A stretch of DNA of 64,000 nt. Origin: Scytonematopsis contorta HA4267-MV1. GTDB lineage: Bacteria > Cyanobacteriota > Cyanobacteriia > Cyanobacteriales > Nostocaceae. The notes beneath the pieces are model-generated. The model saw only the letters and a list, made by a program, of their open reading frames with translations, was not told where the DNA came from and did not search any database. Of the stretch, positions 18,970-27,125 are shown one piece after another. Every line of letters begins with the position of its first letter. Positions within the stretch are counted from its first letter, which is position 1. The position numbers and the translations under genes were made by a program. The stretch lies in NCBI GenBank assembly GCA_019359035.1, contig JAHHIC010000066.1:310001-374000 (forward strand), given 5' to 3'.

Positions 18970-19308
18970 TTAAGGTGACAATGGTGGTGGAAAATTTATA
19001 TCAGAATTAAAGTTATTCACGTTTTGCGAGTGGTGAATGGGTAAAGCATATTCCAAATTTTCATGAGGACGAGGAATAATGTGATATGAAAGCAATTCTC
19101 CCCCATTTACTTTCGCAATAGATTTTAATCCTGCTGTAACTGCGACATTTACTTCACCCACGTTCCCACGAATAAGTACTGTTAAACGACCTAGGTCGGT
19201 ATTTTCATAGCCAACAAGGGTTATACGAGCAGCTTTACACATTGCATCTCCCACCTCTAATGCTGTGGGAACACCATAAACTTCTACCATACCAAGTGCA
19301 AGTGTCAT
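18970..19308 (-). CDS. BMC-domain carboxysome shell protein, CcmK-like with unusual pore
   Basis: A 112-residue single-BMC-domain shell protein that should form hexameric tiles of the carboxysome. It aligns with CcmK1/K2 throughout (LGMVEVYGVPTALEVGDAMC, RITLVGYENTDLGRLTV, VNGGELLSYHIIPRPHENLE). The pore loop, KIGS in CcmK2, reads Asn-Thr-Asp-Leu here (residues 36-39). A Pro-rich tail of about 15 residues extends the C-terminus. It is an orphan: no other ccm gene is in the window. It may be one of the lesser-known CcmK paralogue classes, but the class cannot be settled by eye. Divergent from the AbiEi-like gene across a composite repeat. Confidence 0.88.
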   Translation of the reverse strand: MTLALGMVEVYGVPTALEVGDAMCKAARITLVGYENTDLGRLTVLIRGNVGEVNVAVTAGLKSIAKVNGGELLSYHIIPRPHENLEYALPIHHSQNVNNFNSDINFPPPLSP

Positions 19309-19310
19309 AT

Positions 19311-19563
19311 CTGTTGACTGTTGACTGTTGACTGTTGACTGTTGACTGTTGATTGTTGACTGTTGACTGTTGATTGTTGACTGTAGAGACGCGATAAATC
19401 GCGTCTCTACAATTTTGGGGTGTATTTCAAAATGAAACTACTATACATATATATATGTTTAATTTTTAAAGAAAAAACTACAGTCAACAGTCAACAGTCA
19501 ACCGTCAACCGTCAACCGTCAATCGTCAACCGTCAACCGTCAACAGTCAACCGTCAACAGCCA
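19311..19563. repeat. Composite repeat, copy A: STRR - hairpin - AT-rich core - inverted STRR
   Basis: TGTTGAC heptamers (19313-19381) are followed by the palindrome at 19382-19411, then a core (ATTTTGGGGTGTATTT, ATATGTTTAATTTTT, AAGAAAAAA), then inverted GTCAACAG/GTCAACC heptamers to 19563. The right end is two bases from the start codon of the AbiEi-like gene. A second copy in the same orientation is at 22686-22862. Confidence 0.85.
19382..19411. repeat. 30-bp GTAGAGAC palindrome
   Basis: TGTAGAGACGCGAT pairs with ATCGCGTCTCTACA around AA; the symmetry is perfect. It lies inside composite repeat copy A. Family members are at 4107, 22730, 35771, 50081 and 56457. Confidence 0.9.
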
Positions 19564-19565
19564 TT

Positions 19566-20630
19566 ATGAAGCAAGAAGAGTCTGTATTGAAAAAATGTTT
19601 GAAACATCTCCAATCATTACCTGAAGTTGAAGCAACAGTGAAAGAATCACAGGATTTATTGGAAGGTAGCCAAAACGTAGATGGACTTCTCACGATTTGT
19701 AGTCCTAAAAATTCAGCAGATTACGCTTATACAATTCAGTTAGATGTAACTAGTAATACGGCAAAACTTGTTATTTCTTATTTTAAACTACTCCAAGAAA
19801 AGCTAAAACATAAACTTCTTCTCATTACACGTTATCTATGCGACTCAGCTATAGAACAATTAATCAATGAAAATATTGAATTTATTGATAGCTTCGGCAA
19901 TATATATATAAACAATCCACCTATATATATTCTTATCCGTGCTAAAAATCGTCCGAAAGCAAAATCTTTGTCTTCTTGGCAAATTACACCTACAACTCTG
20001 AAAGTAATCTACATTTTACTAAAAAAACCGGATATTCTCACATTTTCATTTGAAAACCTCGCTGATGCAGCGGAAACAACATTAGAGACTATAAAATATA
20101 CGCTGGAAAATTTATACAAATTAGGCTATTTGATGCGACAACCAAAGGGTCGTTATCGGATTGCTAACTACATGAAACTTTTTGAGCGTTGGGAAATAGG
20201 TTATGTTGAGACTCTTCGTCCTAAATTGTTAATTGGAACTTTTACACCAGCACTAGGACGAACTTTTTCACAAATGAAAGAAAGTATTATTCAGTTAGCG
20301 AAAGAGGATAATTTATTAATAGGTGGTGAATTGGGTGCAGAACTTGCTATGCCTTATCTAATAGCGAAAAGCAGCACGTTACATGTTAATGATAGTTATT
20401 CTCGGATTGCAGCAAAACTCAAACTAAAGCCTAGTCCTCAAGGAGAAATTATTTTCCTTCAGCAATTTGGTAAACAAAATTACGGAAGTTACAATAGGCT
20501 AGAACCTATTGCTGACCCACTATTAATTCATGCGGAATTATTATTAGATAATGACGACAGAGTAAGAGAAACAGCAGAGCGTTTTTTTAATAAATTTATA
20601 CAATATACACAGCAAAATGATTCAGTTTGA
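19566..20630 (+). CDS. AbiEi-like antitoxin of a type IV toxin-antitoxin pair
   Basis: A 354-residue protein with a predicted winged-helix segment near residues 135-200 (LKVIYILLKKPDI, LENLYKLGYLMRQPKGRYRI), as in AbiEi-type antitoxins that repress their own operon. The N-terminal half (DGLLTICSPKNSADYAYTIQ, KHKLLLITRYLCDSAIEQLI) looks restriction-endonuclease-like, a common arrangement in larger AbiEi relatives. It overlaps the nucleotidyltransferase gene by 14 bases, which indicates translational coupling. The upstream region is entirely repeat DNA, and no Shine-Dalgarno sequence is seen. The assignment rests mostly on the pair architecture and is fair rather than firm. Confidence 0.7.
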   Translation: MKQEESVLKKCLKHLQSLPEVEATVKESQDLLEGSQNVDGLLTICSPKNSADYAYTIQLDVTSNTAKLVISYFKLLQEKLKHKLLLITRYLCDSAIEQLINENIEFIDSFGNIYINNPPIYILIRAKNRPKAKSLSSWQITPTTLKVIYILLKKPDILTFSFENLADAAETTLETIKYTLENLYKLGYLMRQPKGRYRIANYMKLFERWEIGYVETLRPKLLIGTFTPALGRTFSQMKESIIQLAKEDNLLIGGELGAELAMPYLIAKSSTLHVNDSYSRIAAKLKLKPSPQGEIIFLQQFGKQNYGSYNRLEPIADPLLIHAELLLDNDDRVRETAERFFNKFIQYTQQNDSV

Positions 20631-21432
20631 AAATGAAAGGAAGCAAGTTCTACTGGATATGAAAACTATTACGGATAGCTTACAATTATCTGTGTTGATA
20701 GTTGGGGCAGGTGCAAGAATTTTAGTTTTTGACAGCCAATTTCAAATCTCAGGTCGAGAAACAATCGATTTAGATTTTGCTGTAAAAGTTAACAGTTGGT
20801 CAGATTTCCAAGCTTTAAGTATGGAAATGACTCAGGGTGTTAATTCACGTTTTCAAGCAACCAGGACTCCACATAAATTTATACACATATCGACTGGTAT
20901 AGAAGTAGATATCGTACCTTTTGGTGCTATTGGACAGCCAAATCAAAAAATACAATGGTCAGATGGTAATCAAATGAACATAGTTGGGTTTGATGAAGCC
21001 TTTTTGACTGCAGAATCGAGGAGAATTGAAGAGGTAGAATTTAAAGTCATCAATATTTCTGCCTTTTTAGTTTTAAAACTACTTGCTTGGAATGATAGAA
21101 AAGCGAATAAGGATTTAGAAGATGTTTATTTTATACTAGAAAAATATAATGATGATGAGCGTGTGTTTACGGAACTACTTGATGAATTATCTCAGGAGGT
21201 AATAAAGTATGATGATGCATCTGCTTTTTTACTTGGACGCAATATTCAAAAAACTTTTGGCGAAACTACTATCAACAAAGCTAAGCAAATCTTAACAGAA
21301 ATACTTCAAAGAAGAAATTCTTTATTTCCTCGACTGGTCTCTCTCACATACGAGCAAGAACGATGGGATGATAAATTTGATACGATTGTAGCTAGGTTTG
21401 AAGCTTTAAATAAAGGGATGGGAGAGTCCTAA
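20617..21432 (+). CDS. AbiEii-like nucleotidyltransferase toxin
   Basis: A 271-residue nucleotidyltransferase-fold protein. The motif VLIVGAGARI is followed by RETIDLDFAV (catalytic Asp pair), a third acidic segment at GIEVDIVPFGAIG, and a Lys-rich helix typical of the AbiEii/MNT group (LKLLAWNDRKANKDLEDVYF). In AbiE systems the toxin transfers nucleotides to tRNA or another target and the upstream protein neutralises it. The overlap with the AbiEi-like gene supports a TA pair. The DNA is about as AT-rich as its neighbours. Confidence 0.75.
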   Translation: MIQFENERKQVLLDMKTITDSLQLSVLIVGAGARILVFDSQFQISGRETIDLDFAVKVNSWSDFQALSMEMTQGVNSRFQATRTPHKFIHISTGIEVDIVPFGAIGQPNQKIQWSDGNQMNIVGFDEAFLTAESRRIEEVEFKVINISAFLVLKLLAWNDRKANKDLEDVYFILEKYNDDERVFTELLDELSQEVIKYDDASAFLLGRNIQKTFGETTINKAKQILTEILQRRNSLFPRLVSLTYEQERWDDKFDTIVARFEALNKGMGES

Positions 21433-21472
21433 TTTTGAGTGGGTAGTTATGGTAATAGTCAATAATATCAGT

Positions 21473-21528
21473 AGCCAGGGATTAAAATCCCTGTCTAAAA
21501 GCTAAAGTCCTCTGTAAGAGGACTATAA
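21473..21528. repeat. Single arm of the MITE-like element
   Basis: AGCCAGGGATTAAAATCCCT, then GTCTAAAAGCTAAAGTCCTC and a GTCCTC/GAGGAC hairpin. This is one arm of the element present as an inverted pair at 26960, 33863 and 57935. Confidence 0.8.
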
Positions 21529-21549
21529 GTAACGGTGAACGGTGAAGGG

Positions 21550-22674
21550 TCAACTACTAATGCTTAAAAAAGGATAGTCGATGTAGCCTTTTTCAAACCC
21601 ACAATTTTGTGCTGGACTGTCGCACATTGGAGCATAAAAAGTGGAAGTGTCTGCTTGATTTAGTGGTGCATCTAAACGGAAGCGTTCGGGTAAATCGGGA
21701 TTGCCAATAAACAAGAAACCAAATGATACTAAATCGGCATTTCCTTCTGTTAATACTGCGTTAGCTGTTTCTTTGTTGTAGCCTGCATTCGCTATTAAAG
21801 TACCTTTATATAGAGGACGAAAAATACTTGTAGAAATTTTTTGTCCACCATGTCGTAAATCAGCTTCGGTAGTTTCCATTAAATGAACATAAGCGAGGTC
21901 AAAGTGATTTAATGCAGTTATCACATAACTAAAAGTTTCGACAGGGTTGGAGTCTGCCATATCGTTGTAAGTATTGCTAGGTGAAAGTTTTATACCTACT
22001 CGTTTACTTCCCCAAACTTGTGTGACTGCATCAACAATTTCTAATAGAAGTCGTGAGCGATTTTCTAGGGAGCCACCATATTTGTCGGTTCTTTGATTGG
22101 AATTATCTTGTAAAAATTGGTCGATGATGTAGCCAAATGCACCATGAAGTTCAACACCATCAAAACCCGCAGCTAAGGCGTTTTCTGCTCCTACACGAAA
22201 CTGATTGACAATTTCTGGAATTTCTTCCAAATCTAAAGCATGGGGTGTGACATAAGCTTGCATTCCTGATGGTGTATACACTTTACCTTTTGCCGCAATA
22301 GCGCTAGGAGCAACGGGAGTCGCACCTTCTGGATGCAATAGGGGATGAGCAACTCTTCCTGCGTGCCACAATTGTAAGTAAATTTTCCCCCCTTTTTGAT
22401 GTACTGCGTCTGTAACTAATTTCCATCCAGGAATTTGTTCTTGCGTGAAAATACCAGGAGTATTGGCATAGGCTGTACTTAAATGGGAAACTTGTGTTGC
22501 TTCGGTAACTATTAAACCCGCAGTCGCTCTTTGTGCATAGTACGCGGCATTTATAGAACTTGGAACTCCACCTTTGTCGGCACGACAGCGGGTCATTGGT
22601 GCCATAACAATACGGTTTTGTAGTGTTTGTGAACCTAGTGCAAGCGGTGTAAAAAGGTTAATCTCGTTGCTCAT
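21550..22674 (-). CDS. Old Yellow Enzyme-type alkene reductase
   Basis: An FMN-dependent NAD(P)H oxidoreductase that reduces activated C=C bonds, 374 residues. Family features are present: FTPLALGSQTLQNRIVMAPM at the start, the FMN-side QLWHAGR, GFDGVELHGAFGYIIDQFLQ with the substrate-binding histidine region, TDKYGGSLENRSR and, near the end, NADLVSFGFLFIGNPDLPER. I start it at ATG 22674; the frame continues upstream to 22761 only by translating repeat copy B. It is closest in kind to cyanobacterial ene-reductases and N-ethylmaleimide reductase NemA. Confidence 0.93.
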   Translation of the reverse strand: MSNEINLFTPLALGSQTLQNRIVMAPMTRCRADKGGVPSSINAAYYAQRATAGLIVTEATQVSHLSTAYANTPGIFTQEQIPGWKLVTDAVHQKGGKIYLQLWHAGRVAHPLLHPEGATPVAPSAIAAKGKVYTPSGMQAYVTPHALDLEEIPEIVNQFRVGAENALAAGFDGVELHGAFGYIIDQFLQDNSNQRTDKYGGSLENRSRLLLEIVDAVTQVWGSKRVGIKLSPSNTYNDMADSNPVETFSYVITALNHFDLAYVHLMETTEADLRHGGQKISTSIFRPLYKGTLIANAGYNKETANAVLTEGNADLVSFGFLFIGNPDLPERFRLDAPLNQADTSTFYAPMCDSPAQNCGFEKGYIDYPFLSISS

Positions 22675-22685
22675 AAAATAATCCT

Positions 22686-22862
22686 GTTTAGTGTTGACGG
22701 TTGACGGTTGACGGTTACTGTTAACTGTATGTAGAGACAGAATTAATTCGGTCTTTACCATTTTGAGGTGTATTTGATTGAATTAAAAATCACTATATAT
22801 TTGTTTAATTTTTGCAAGAAAAAATAACAATCAACAGTCAACAGTCAACCGTCAACCGTCAA
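22686..22862. repeat. Composite repeat, copy B
   Basis: GTTGACG heptamers, a diverged GTAGAGAC hairpin (22730-22760), a core close to copy A (ATTTTGAGGTGTATTTGA, ATATATTTGTTTAATTTTTG, AAGAAAAAA) and inverted TCAACAG/TCAACCG heptamers. Same orientation as copy A. Its right end supplies the stop codon (TGA, minus strand 22859-22861) of the proline-rich gene. Confidence 0.85.
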
Positions 22863-23854
22863 CGTCTAAAAATCACCATTTCATCACCAATAACTGGATT
22901 ACGTGCAATTAAGCTACCTTTAGAGTCAGTAATTTCTAGGTGAGTAAAATCAAATTCTTTAGACTGTTGTAGTATTTGCGAGGCTAATTTATCTTGCTGT
23001 GATTCTTTAAAACTGTACCAATCGTCACTTATTATCAGTGTCAAAGTACTGTCAGAAAAGTTAGCTTGAATTGATTTTATTAATCCAGAAATAAATTTAT
23101 CACTAATTTCCCCTACTTGCTTTTGTATTGCTGCAATTAAAATTTGCTCTGGTGTCAATTCCACAACAGGTTCCGGGGTTGCTTCCGGGATTGGTTCTAA
23201 GGTTGGGGTTGTTGTGGGAGTTGGTGTTGGAATTACTTCTACTTCCGGTTCTGGTGATGGGGTAGTTTCTAAGGTTGGAGTTGGTGTGACTTCTGCTTTA
23301 GGTTCTGGTTCTGTTTGCGGTAATGTTGGTGTGACTTCCGTTAAATCTTCTGGTTCCGGAGTTTCAGTTGAGGTGGGAACTTCTTCTGATGTGGGAGGTG
23401 TTTTTTCTTCTGATGAAGGAATTGGTTTCTCGGTTGTTTTCTCCCCTGTTTTCTCTACAGATGAGGGAGTTGTTGGGGGAACTGTTGCGATTACGTCGGG
23501 TGATTTATTTGTCAAAAGTGTTGAAGTAGTCCAGACCAAAGCTACCGTCATTACGGCAATAATTCCACCTAAAGCGGTATCTGATAATTTTTCTGACCAA
23601 CTTCCAGGCAAAATCGAGCGAATTCCCCGGAAAATTCCACTCAAAAAACCAGAATTTCTTCCCGTACCTGGTGGGGTTGGTGTTTCTAATTTTTCTACTG
23701 TTGATTCTAATACCCCGATTGTTCCTCGCAACACTGTAGCAATTGAGCGCTTCCACCATGCTGGGGGAGTTGGAGGAGGAGGGGGGGGAGTTGAACGTTG
23801 AGTTCTACGTTTATTTTTACGAGGTCTTTGTGATTCTGGGTTATCTTTGGTCAT
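22859..23854 (-). CDS. Proline-rich membrane protein of unknown function
   Basis: 331 residues: a basic N-terminus with a Pro run, an amphipathic segment, one membrane helix near residue 100 (ALGGIIAVMTVALVWTTSTLL), a long Pro/Glu/Thr linker (about 120-225) likely to span the periplasm, and a conserved globular C-terminus (LIAAIQKQVGEISDKFISGL, STLTLIISDDWYSF, DFTHLEITDSKGSLIARNPV). I recognise the layout from cyanobacterial hypothetical proteins but no function. The opposite-strand frame in the linker is a shadow of the low-complexity repeat. Confidence 0.85.
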   Translation of the reverse strand: MTKDNPESQRPRKNKRRTQRSTPPPPPPTPPAWWKRSIATVLRGTIGVLESTVEKLETPTPPGTGRNSGFLSGIFRGIRSILPGSWSEKLSDTALGGIIAVMTVALVWTTSTLLTNKSPDVIATVPPTTPSSVEKTGEKTTEKPIPSSEEKTPPTSEEVPTSTETPEPEDLTEVTPTLPQTEPEPKAEVTPTPTLETTPSPEPEVEVIPTPTPTTTPTLEPIPEATPEPVVELTPEQILIAAIQKQVGEISDKFISGLIKSIQANFSDSTLTLIISDDWYSFKESQQDKLASQILQQSKEFDFTHLEITDSKGSLIARNPVIGDEMVIFRR

Positions 23855-23980
23855 CTAAGTTACCTATACAGCAACAATTAACATTTAAATACGATAGATT
23901 TTTACTGGTACTTATTTCTTGACTTAATTTATCACTTTTAGTTTTTACGCTAGAATTACCTATTTAATATTTGGTGAGCT

Positions 23981-24898
23981 ATGAGCATTAAACGACGTAA
24001 ATTTTTATTTCTAGGTGGATTAAGCACAATTGGTTTAGGATTATTGACTAATAAATTTAGCAGTAATAATACTCAGGAGACGGCTGTTAAAGCTGCAAAT
24101 ATAAATATAGCTGCAACACCAATCGAAAATAAATCTTTGTTACGTTTCGTTTCAGTTGCAGATACAGGAACTGGTGACAAAGGTCAATATTCTGTCGCTA
24201 AGGCTATGACCAATTATCATAGTAAGAATCCCTATGATTTAGTGATTTTGGCTGGGGATAATATTTACAATAATGGTGAGATGGAAAAAATTGAGGCTGT
24301 TTTTGAACGTCCCTATGCTCCTTTACTTAAACAAAATGTTAAGTTTCAGGCTGTTCTAGGGAATCATGACATCCGTACTGCAAATGGTGAGCCACAACTT
24401 AAATATCCTGGCTTTAATATGAAGGGTCGCTACTATACTTTTCGTCGGGATGCTGTACAATTTTTTGGCTTAGATACGAATGTTAATGCTGATTGGAAAA
24501 GTCAATTAGATTGGTTGGAAAAAGAATTAAGTAGTTCTGATGCTCCCTGGAAAATTGTGTTCGGTCATCATCCTGTTTATGCATCGGGTGTTTATGGTAG
24601 TAATCCTGATTTTATTAAAAAATTCACTCCTTTATTTCAGAAGTACAACGTTCAACTTTATATCAATGGTCACGAACATCACTACGAACGTACTCGCTCT
24701 ATTAATGGTACTACCTATTTAATTTGTGGTGCTGGTGCTGGTAATCGTGCGGTTGGTAGAAATGATTGGACTGAATATTCTACTTCTGATTTGAGCTTTG
24801 CAACTTATGAGGTCTACAAAGATAAAATTGAATTAACTGGTATTGATACTAAAAATCGGGTTTTTGATAAAGGTATTATTCCTCTAAAATCCGCATAA
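23981..24898 (+). CDS. Exported metallophosphoesterase (purple acid phosphatase-like)
   Basis: A 305-residue calcineurin-fold phosphoesterase with a Tat-type signal (IKRRKFLFLGGLSTIGLGLL). Metal-binding motifs appear in order: VADTGTGD, LAGDNIYNNG, LGNHD, FGHHPVY and NGHEHHYER. It probably releases phosphate from organic esters in the periplasm. A strong terminator follows its stop codon and separates it from the Septu-like pair. Confidence 0.9.
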   Translation: MSIKRRKFLFLGGLSTIGLGLLTNKFSSNNTQETAVKAANINIAATPIENKSLLRFVSVADTGTGDKGQYSVAKAMTNYHSKNPYDLVILAGDNIYNNGEMEKIEAVFERPYAPLLKQNVKFQAVLGNHDIRTANGEPQLKYPGFNMKGRYYTFRRDAVQFFGLDTNVNADWKSQLDWLEKELSSSDAPWKIVFGHHPVYASGVYGSNPDFIKKFTPLFQKYNVQLYINGHEHHYERTRSINGTTYLICGAGAGNRAVGRNDWTEYSTSDLSFATYEVYKDKIELTGIDTKNRVFDKGIIPLKSA

Positions 24899-24953
24899 AA
24901 AACCCCATCCTGTAATTATCTGTTACTACGTTGGGTGCGGGGTTTCTTTTGGA
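24896..24953 (+). terminator. Rho-independent terminator after the phosphoesterase
   Basis: AAAAAACCCC and GGGGTTTCTTTT form the stem base, with a partly paired interior, and the T-rich 3' side follows. It sits right on the stop codon. Confidence 0.7.
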
Positions 24954-24981
24954 TTCAATCAAAATTAACTTATTTTATATC

Positions 24982-26235
24982 ATGAAAATCAAGCATCTTG
25001 TGATGAAATCTTTCCGTGGAATTGGAGATTTATCTTTGGATTTTCACCCAACGGAACCAACTGTTTTTATTGGTATTAATGGAGTTGGTAAATCGAGTAT
25101 TCTTGACAATTTAGCGATTCTTTTATCTCGATTTACTAGTCCCATTCAACATCCCACTACTTCCGGACGTTTGTTTCGGGAAGAGGATATCTCTAATGGT
25201 TGTAGTGAGACAAGTAATGAGATTACAATTTCAGTTGATTCAGAGGAAATCAAGTGGTCTCTTACTAAAGTAAGGACTAAACGTACTAAAGAAAGCAGTA
25301 GTAACTTAATAGAATTAAGAAAACTGGTTGAAGATACTCATAATCAGTTAAAAAATAATCCAGAATCAAACTTACCTGTTATAGTCTATTACGCAGTAAA
25401 TCGCGCTGTGATAGATATTCCTTTAAAAGTTCGTAGAAAGCCAATTTTTGAATCTGCATCTGCATATGAAGAAGCGTTAGATGGAGTTAAAATAAACTTT
25501 AGTGACTTTTTTCAATGGTTTAGAATTTTAGAAGATTTAGAAAATGAACAGAGACGCGATGATGCTAATTATCTTCATCCACAATTAGAAGCTGTCAGAC
25601 AAGCAATTTATTCTGTAATTCCTGGGTTTAATAATTTAAGAGTCCGTCGCTCTCCGTTACGAATGACTGTGAGTAAGGAGGGGAAAGAATTAATTATTAA
25701 TCAACTTTCTGATGGAGAAAAATGTTTATTAGCAATAGTGGGAGATTTAGCAAGACGTTTGACAATTGCTAATCCTGATTCTGAGGAACCAATTCATGGG
25801 GTAGGTATTGTTTTAATTGATGAAGTTGAATTACATTTACACCCGCAATGGCAAAGAAGAATTATTCCTGCTTTGACAAAAACTTTTCTTAATTGTCAGT
25901 TTATTATTTCTACTCATTCACCACAAGTCGTTAGTCACGTTCAACCAGAAGGAATTTATATTTTAGAAAAAGAAGAGCAAGGTCTCGTTGTTAAACAAAC
26001 AGAAAGTTCTTTTGGAAGAGATAGTAATCGTATTTTAGAAGACCTGATGGATGTTCCCGAAAGACCGCAAGAAGTTAAGGATGCTTTCCAAACATTATTT
26101 AGATATATCGAGGAAGGACAGCTTTATGAAGCAAAAGAATTACGCCAATATTTATCGAATGCAATTGGTGAGGATGAGCCTGAGTTTGTACGTGTAGATG
26201 TGCTAATTAAACGTAAGGAAATCTTAAATAAATGA
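24982..26235 (+). CDS. ptuA: Septu-like AAA ATPase (PtuA type)
   Basis: A 417-residue SMC/OLD-like ATPase: Walker A GINGVGKSSILDNLA (about residue 32), ABC-type signature LSDGEKCLLAIVGDL, Walker B GIVLIDEVELHLHP and the switch histidine in STHSPQVVSHV. I chose ATG 24982, where the ATPase fold begins (KIKHLVMKSFRGIGDLSL). It overlaps the HNH gene by four bases (ATGA type). An ATPase coupled to a TIGR02646-type HNH protein is the Septu (PtuAB) anti-phage arrangement. No reverse transcriptase is beside it, so it does not look like the retron version. The gene symbol follows from this pairing. Confidence 0.82.
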   Translation: MKIKHLVMKSFRGIGDLSLDFHPTEPTVFIGINGVGKSSILDNLAILLSRFTSPIQHPTTSGRLFREEDISNGCSETSNEITISVDSEEIKWSLTKVRTKRTKESSSNLIELRKLVEDTHNQLKNNPESNLPVIVYYAVNRAVIDIPLKVRRKPIFESASAYEEALDGVKINFSDFFQWFRILEDLENEQRRDDANYLHPQLEAVRQAIYSVIPGFNNLRVRRSPLRMTVSKEGKELIINQLSDGEKCLLAIVGDLARRLTIANPDSEEPIHGVGIVLIDEVELHLHPQWQRRIIPALTKTFLNCQFIISTHSPQVVSHVQPEGIYILEKEEQGLVVKQTESSFGRDSNRILEDLMDVPERPQEVKDAFQTLFRYIEEGQLYEAKELRQYLSNAIGEDEPEFVRVDVLIKRKEILNK

Positions 26236-26882
26236 AGTACATTAACAAAAATCAAGAACCTAGTAGTTTAACTGCATGGAATAAAACACAGGGTAAGAAA
26301 AAACCAAATTGGAATTCGTTTACGAAATCTGTCAAAAGCGATGTTTACGCAGGACTACTACAAGAACAAGGTTATATTTGTAGTTACTGTGGGATTTCTA
26401 TTACTAGGAAAAATTGCCATATTGAACACTTTCGACCAAAAAGTGTTTATACAGAACTTACATTTGAATACAGAAATCTGATTGCATCTTGTCAAGGAGA
26501 AGATTTAGTCAGACCAACTAAACCTGTACATTGTGGACATAAGAAAGGTGCTTGGTTTGATGAAGAGTTGATGATTTCACCTTTAAACCCTAATTGTGGT
26601 GATTATTTTAAATATTCTGGTTTCGGGGAGATTCTACCAACGGATAATTTAGATAAACAACTAGCAGCTAAAACTACCATTGCAAGACTCGCTCTTAATA
26701 TCGATAAACTCAAAGAAATGCGACGTGTGGCTATTGATGCTGTTTTGCAAGTGACTGAGGGATTGAGCGATGATGAAATTCAAATCTTAGCTCAAGCTTA
26801 TCAGCAAGTAGATAAGGAAGGTTGGTATACGCCTTTTTGGGCTACGGTTGCATATACATTTAAGCAGTTTTTTCCTAGTTAG
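26232..26882 (+). CDS. ptuB: Septu-like HNH endonuclease (PtuB type)
   Basis: A 216-residue HNH nuclease of the TIGR02646 family. CSYCGISI supplies the structural zinc Cys pair, CHIEHFRPKS the first His, YRNLIASCQG the Asn region, and CGHKKG and SPLNPNCGDYF follow as in retron/Septu HNH proteins. It should cut nucleic acid when the partner ATPase senses infection. It ends without further genes; a MITE-like element begins 78 bases later. Confidence 0.85.
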   Translation: MKYINKNQEPSSLTAWNKTQGKKKPNWNSFTKSVKSDVYAGLLQEQGYICSYCGISITRKNCHIEHFRPKSVYTELTFEYRNLIASCQGEDLVRPTKPVHCGHKKGAWFDEELMISPLNPNCGDYFKYSGFGEILPTDNLDKQLAAKTTIARLALNIDKLKEMRRVAIDAVLQVTEGLSDDEIQILAQAYQQVDKEGWYTPFWATVAYTFKQFFPS

Positions 26883-26959
26883 AATGTAGTTAGAATATTT
26901 TTTACGCATTAAACATACATTGAAAGGGTGCATTTTAATACAAGCAAAAGTAGACCATA

Positions 26960-27125
26960 AGCCAGGGAATAAATTCCCTGTCTAAAAGCTAAAGTCCTCT
27001 AAAAGAGGACTAATAATAAAATTTTGGAGAACATCCTAATTTTCTAAAAATATCTATCATTAATATAGTATTTTAGTCCTCTTAAGAGGACTTCAGCTTT
27101 TAGACAGGGAATTTATTCCCTGGCT
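26960..27125. mobile_element. MITE-like inverted-repeat element, copy B
   Basis: Arms of about 60 bp (AGCCAGGGAATAAATTCCCT, GTCTAAAAGCTAAAGTCCTC) are repeated inverted at 27073-27125 around an AT-rich middle. The right arm overlaps the last codons and stop of the Zn-ATPase gene. It has no coding capacity. Confidence 0.85.

Noticed and set aside
23214-23801. 195-codon plus-strand frame rich in Gly/Val/Ser
   Set aside because: It is antisense to the Pro/Glu/Thr linker of the proline-rich membrane protein; low-complexity shadow.
24900-26960. Retron-type system (reverse transcriptase plus ncRNA with PtuAB)
   Set aside because: No reverse transcriptase gene is present on either side, and the upstream gene is a phosphoesterase with its own terminator.
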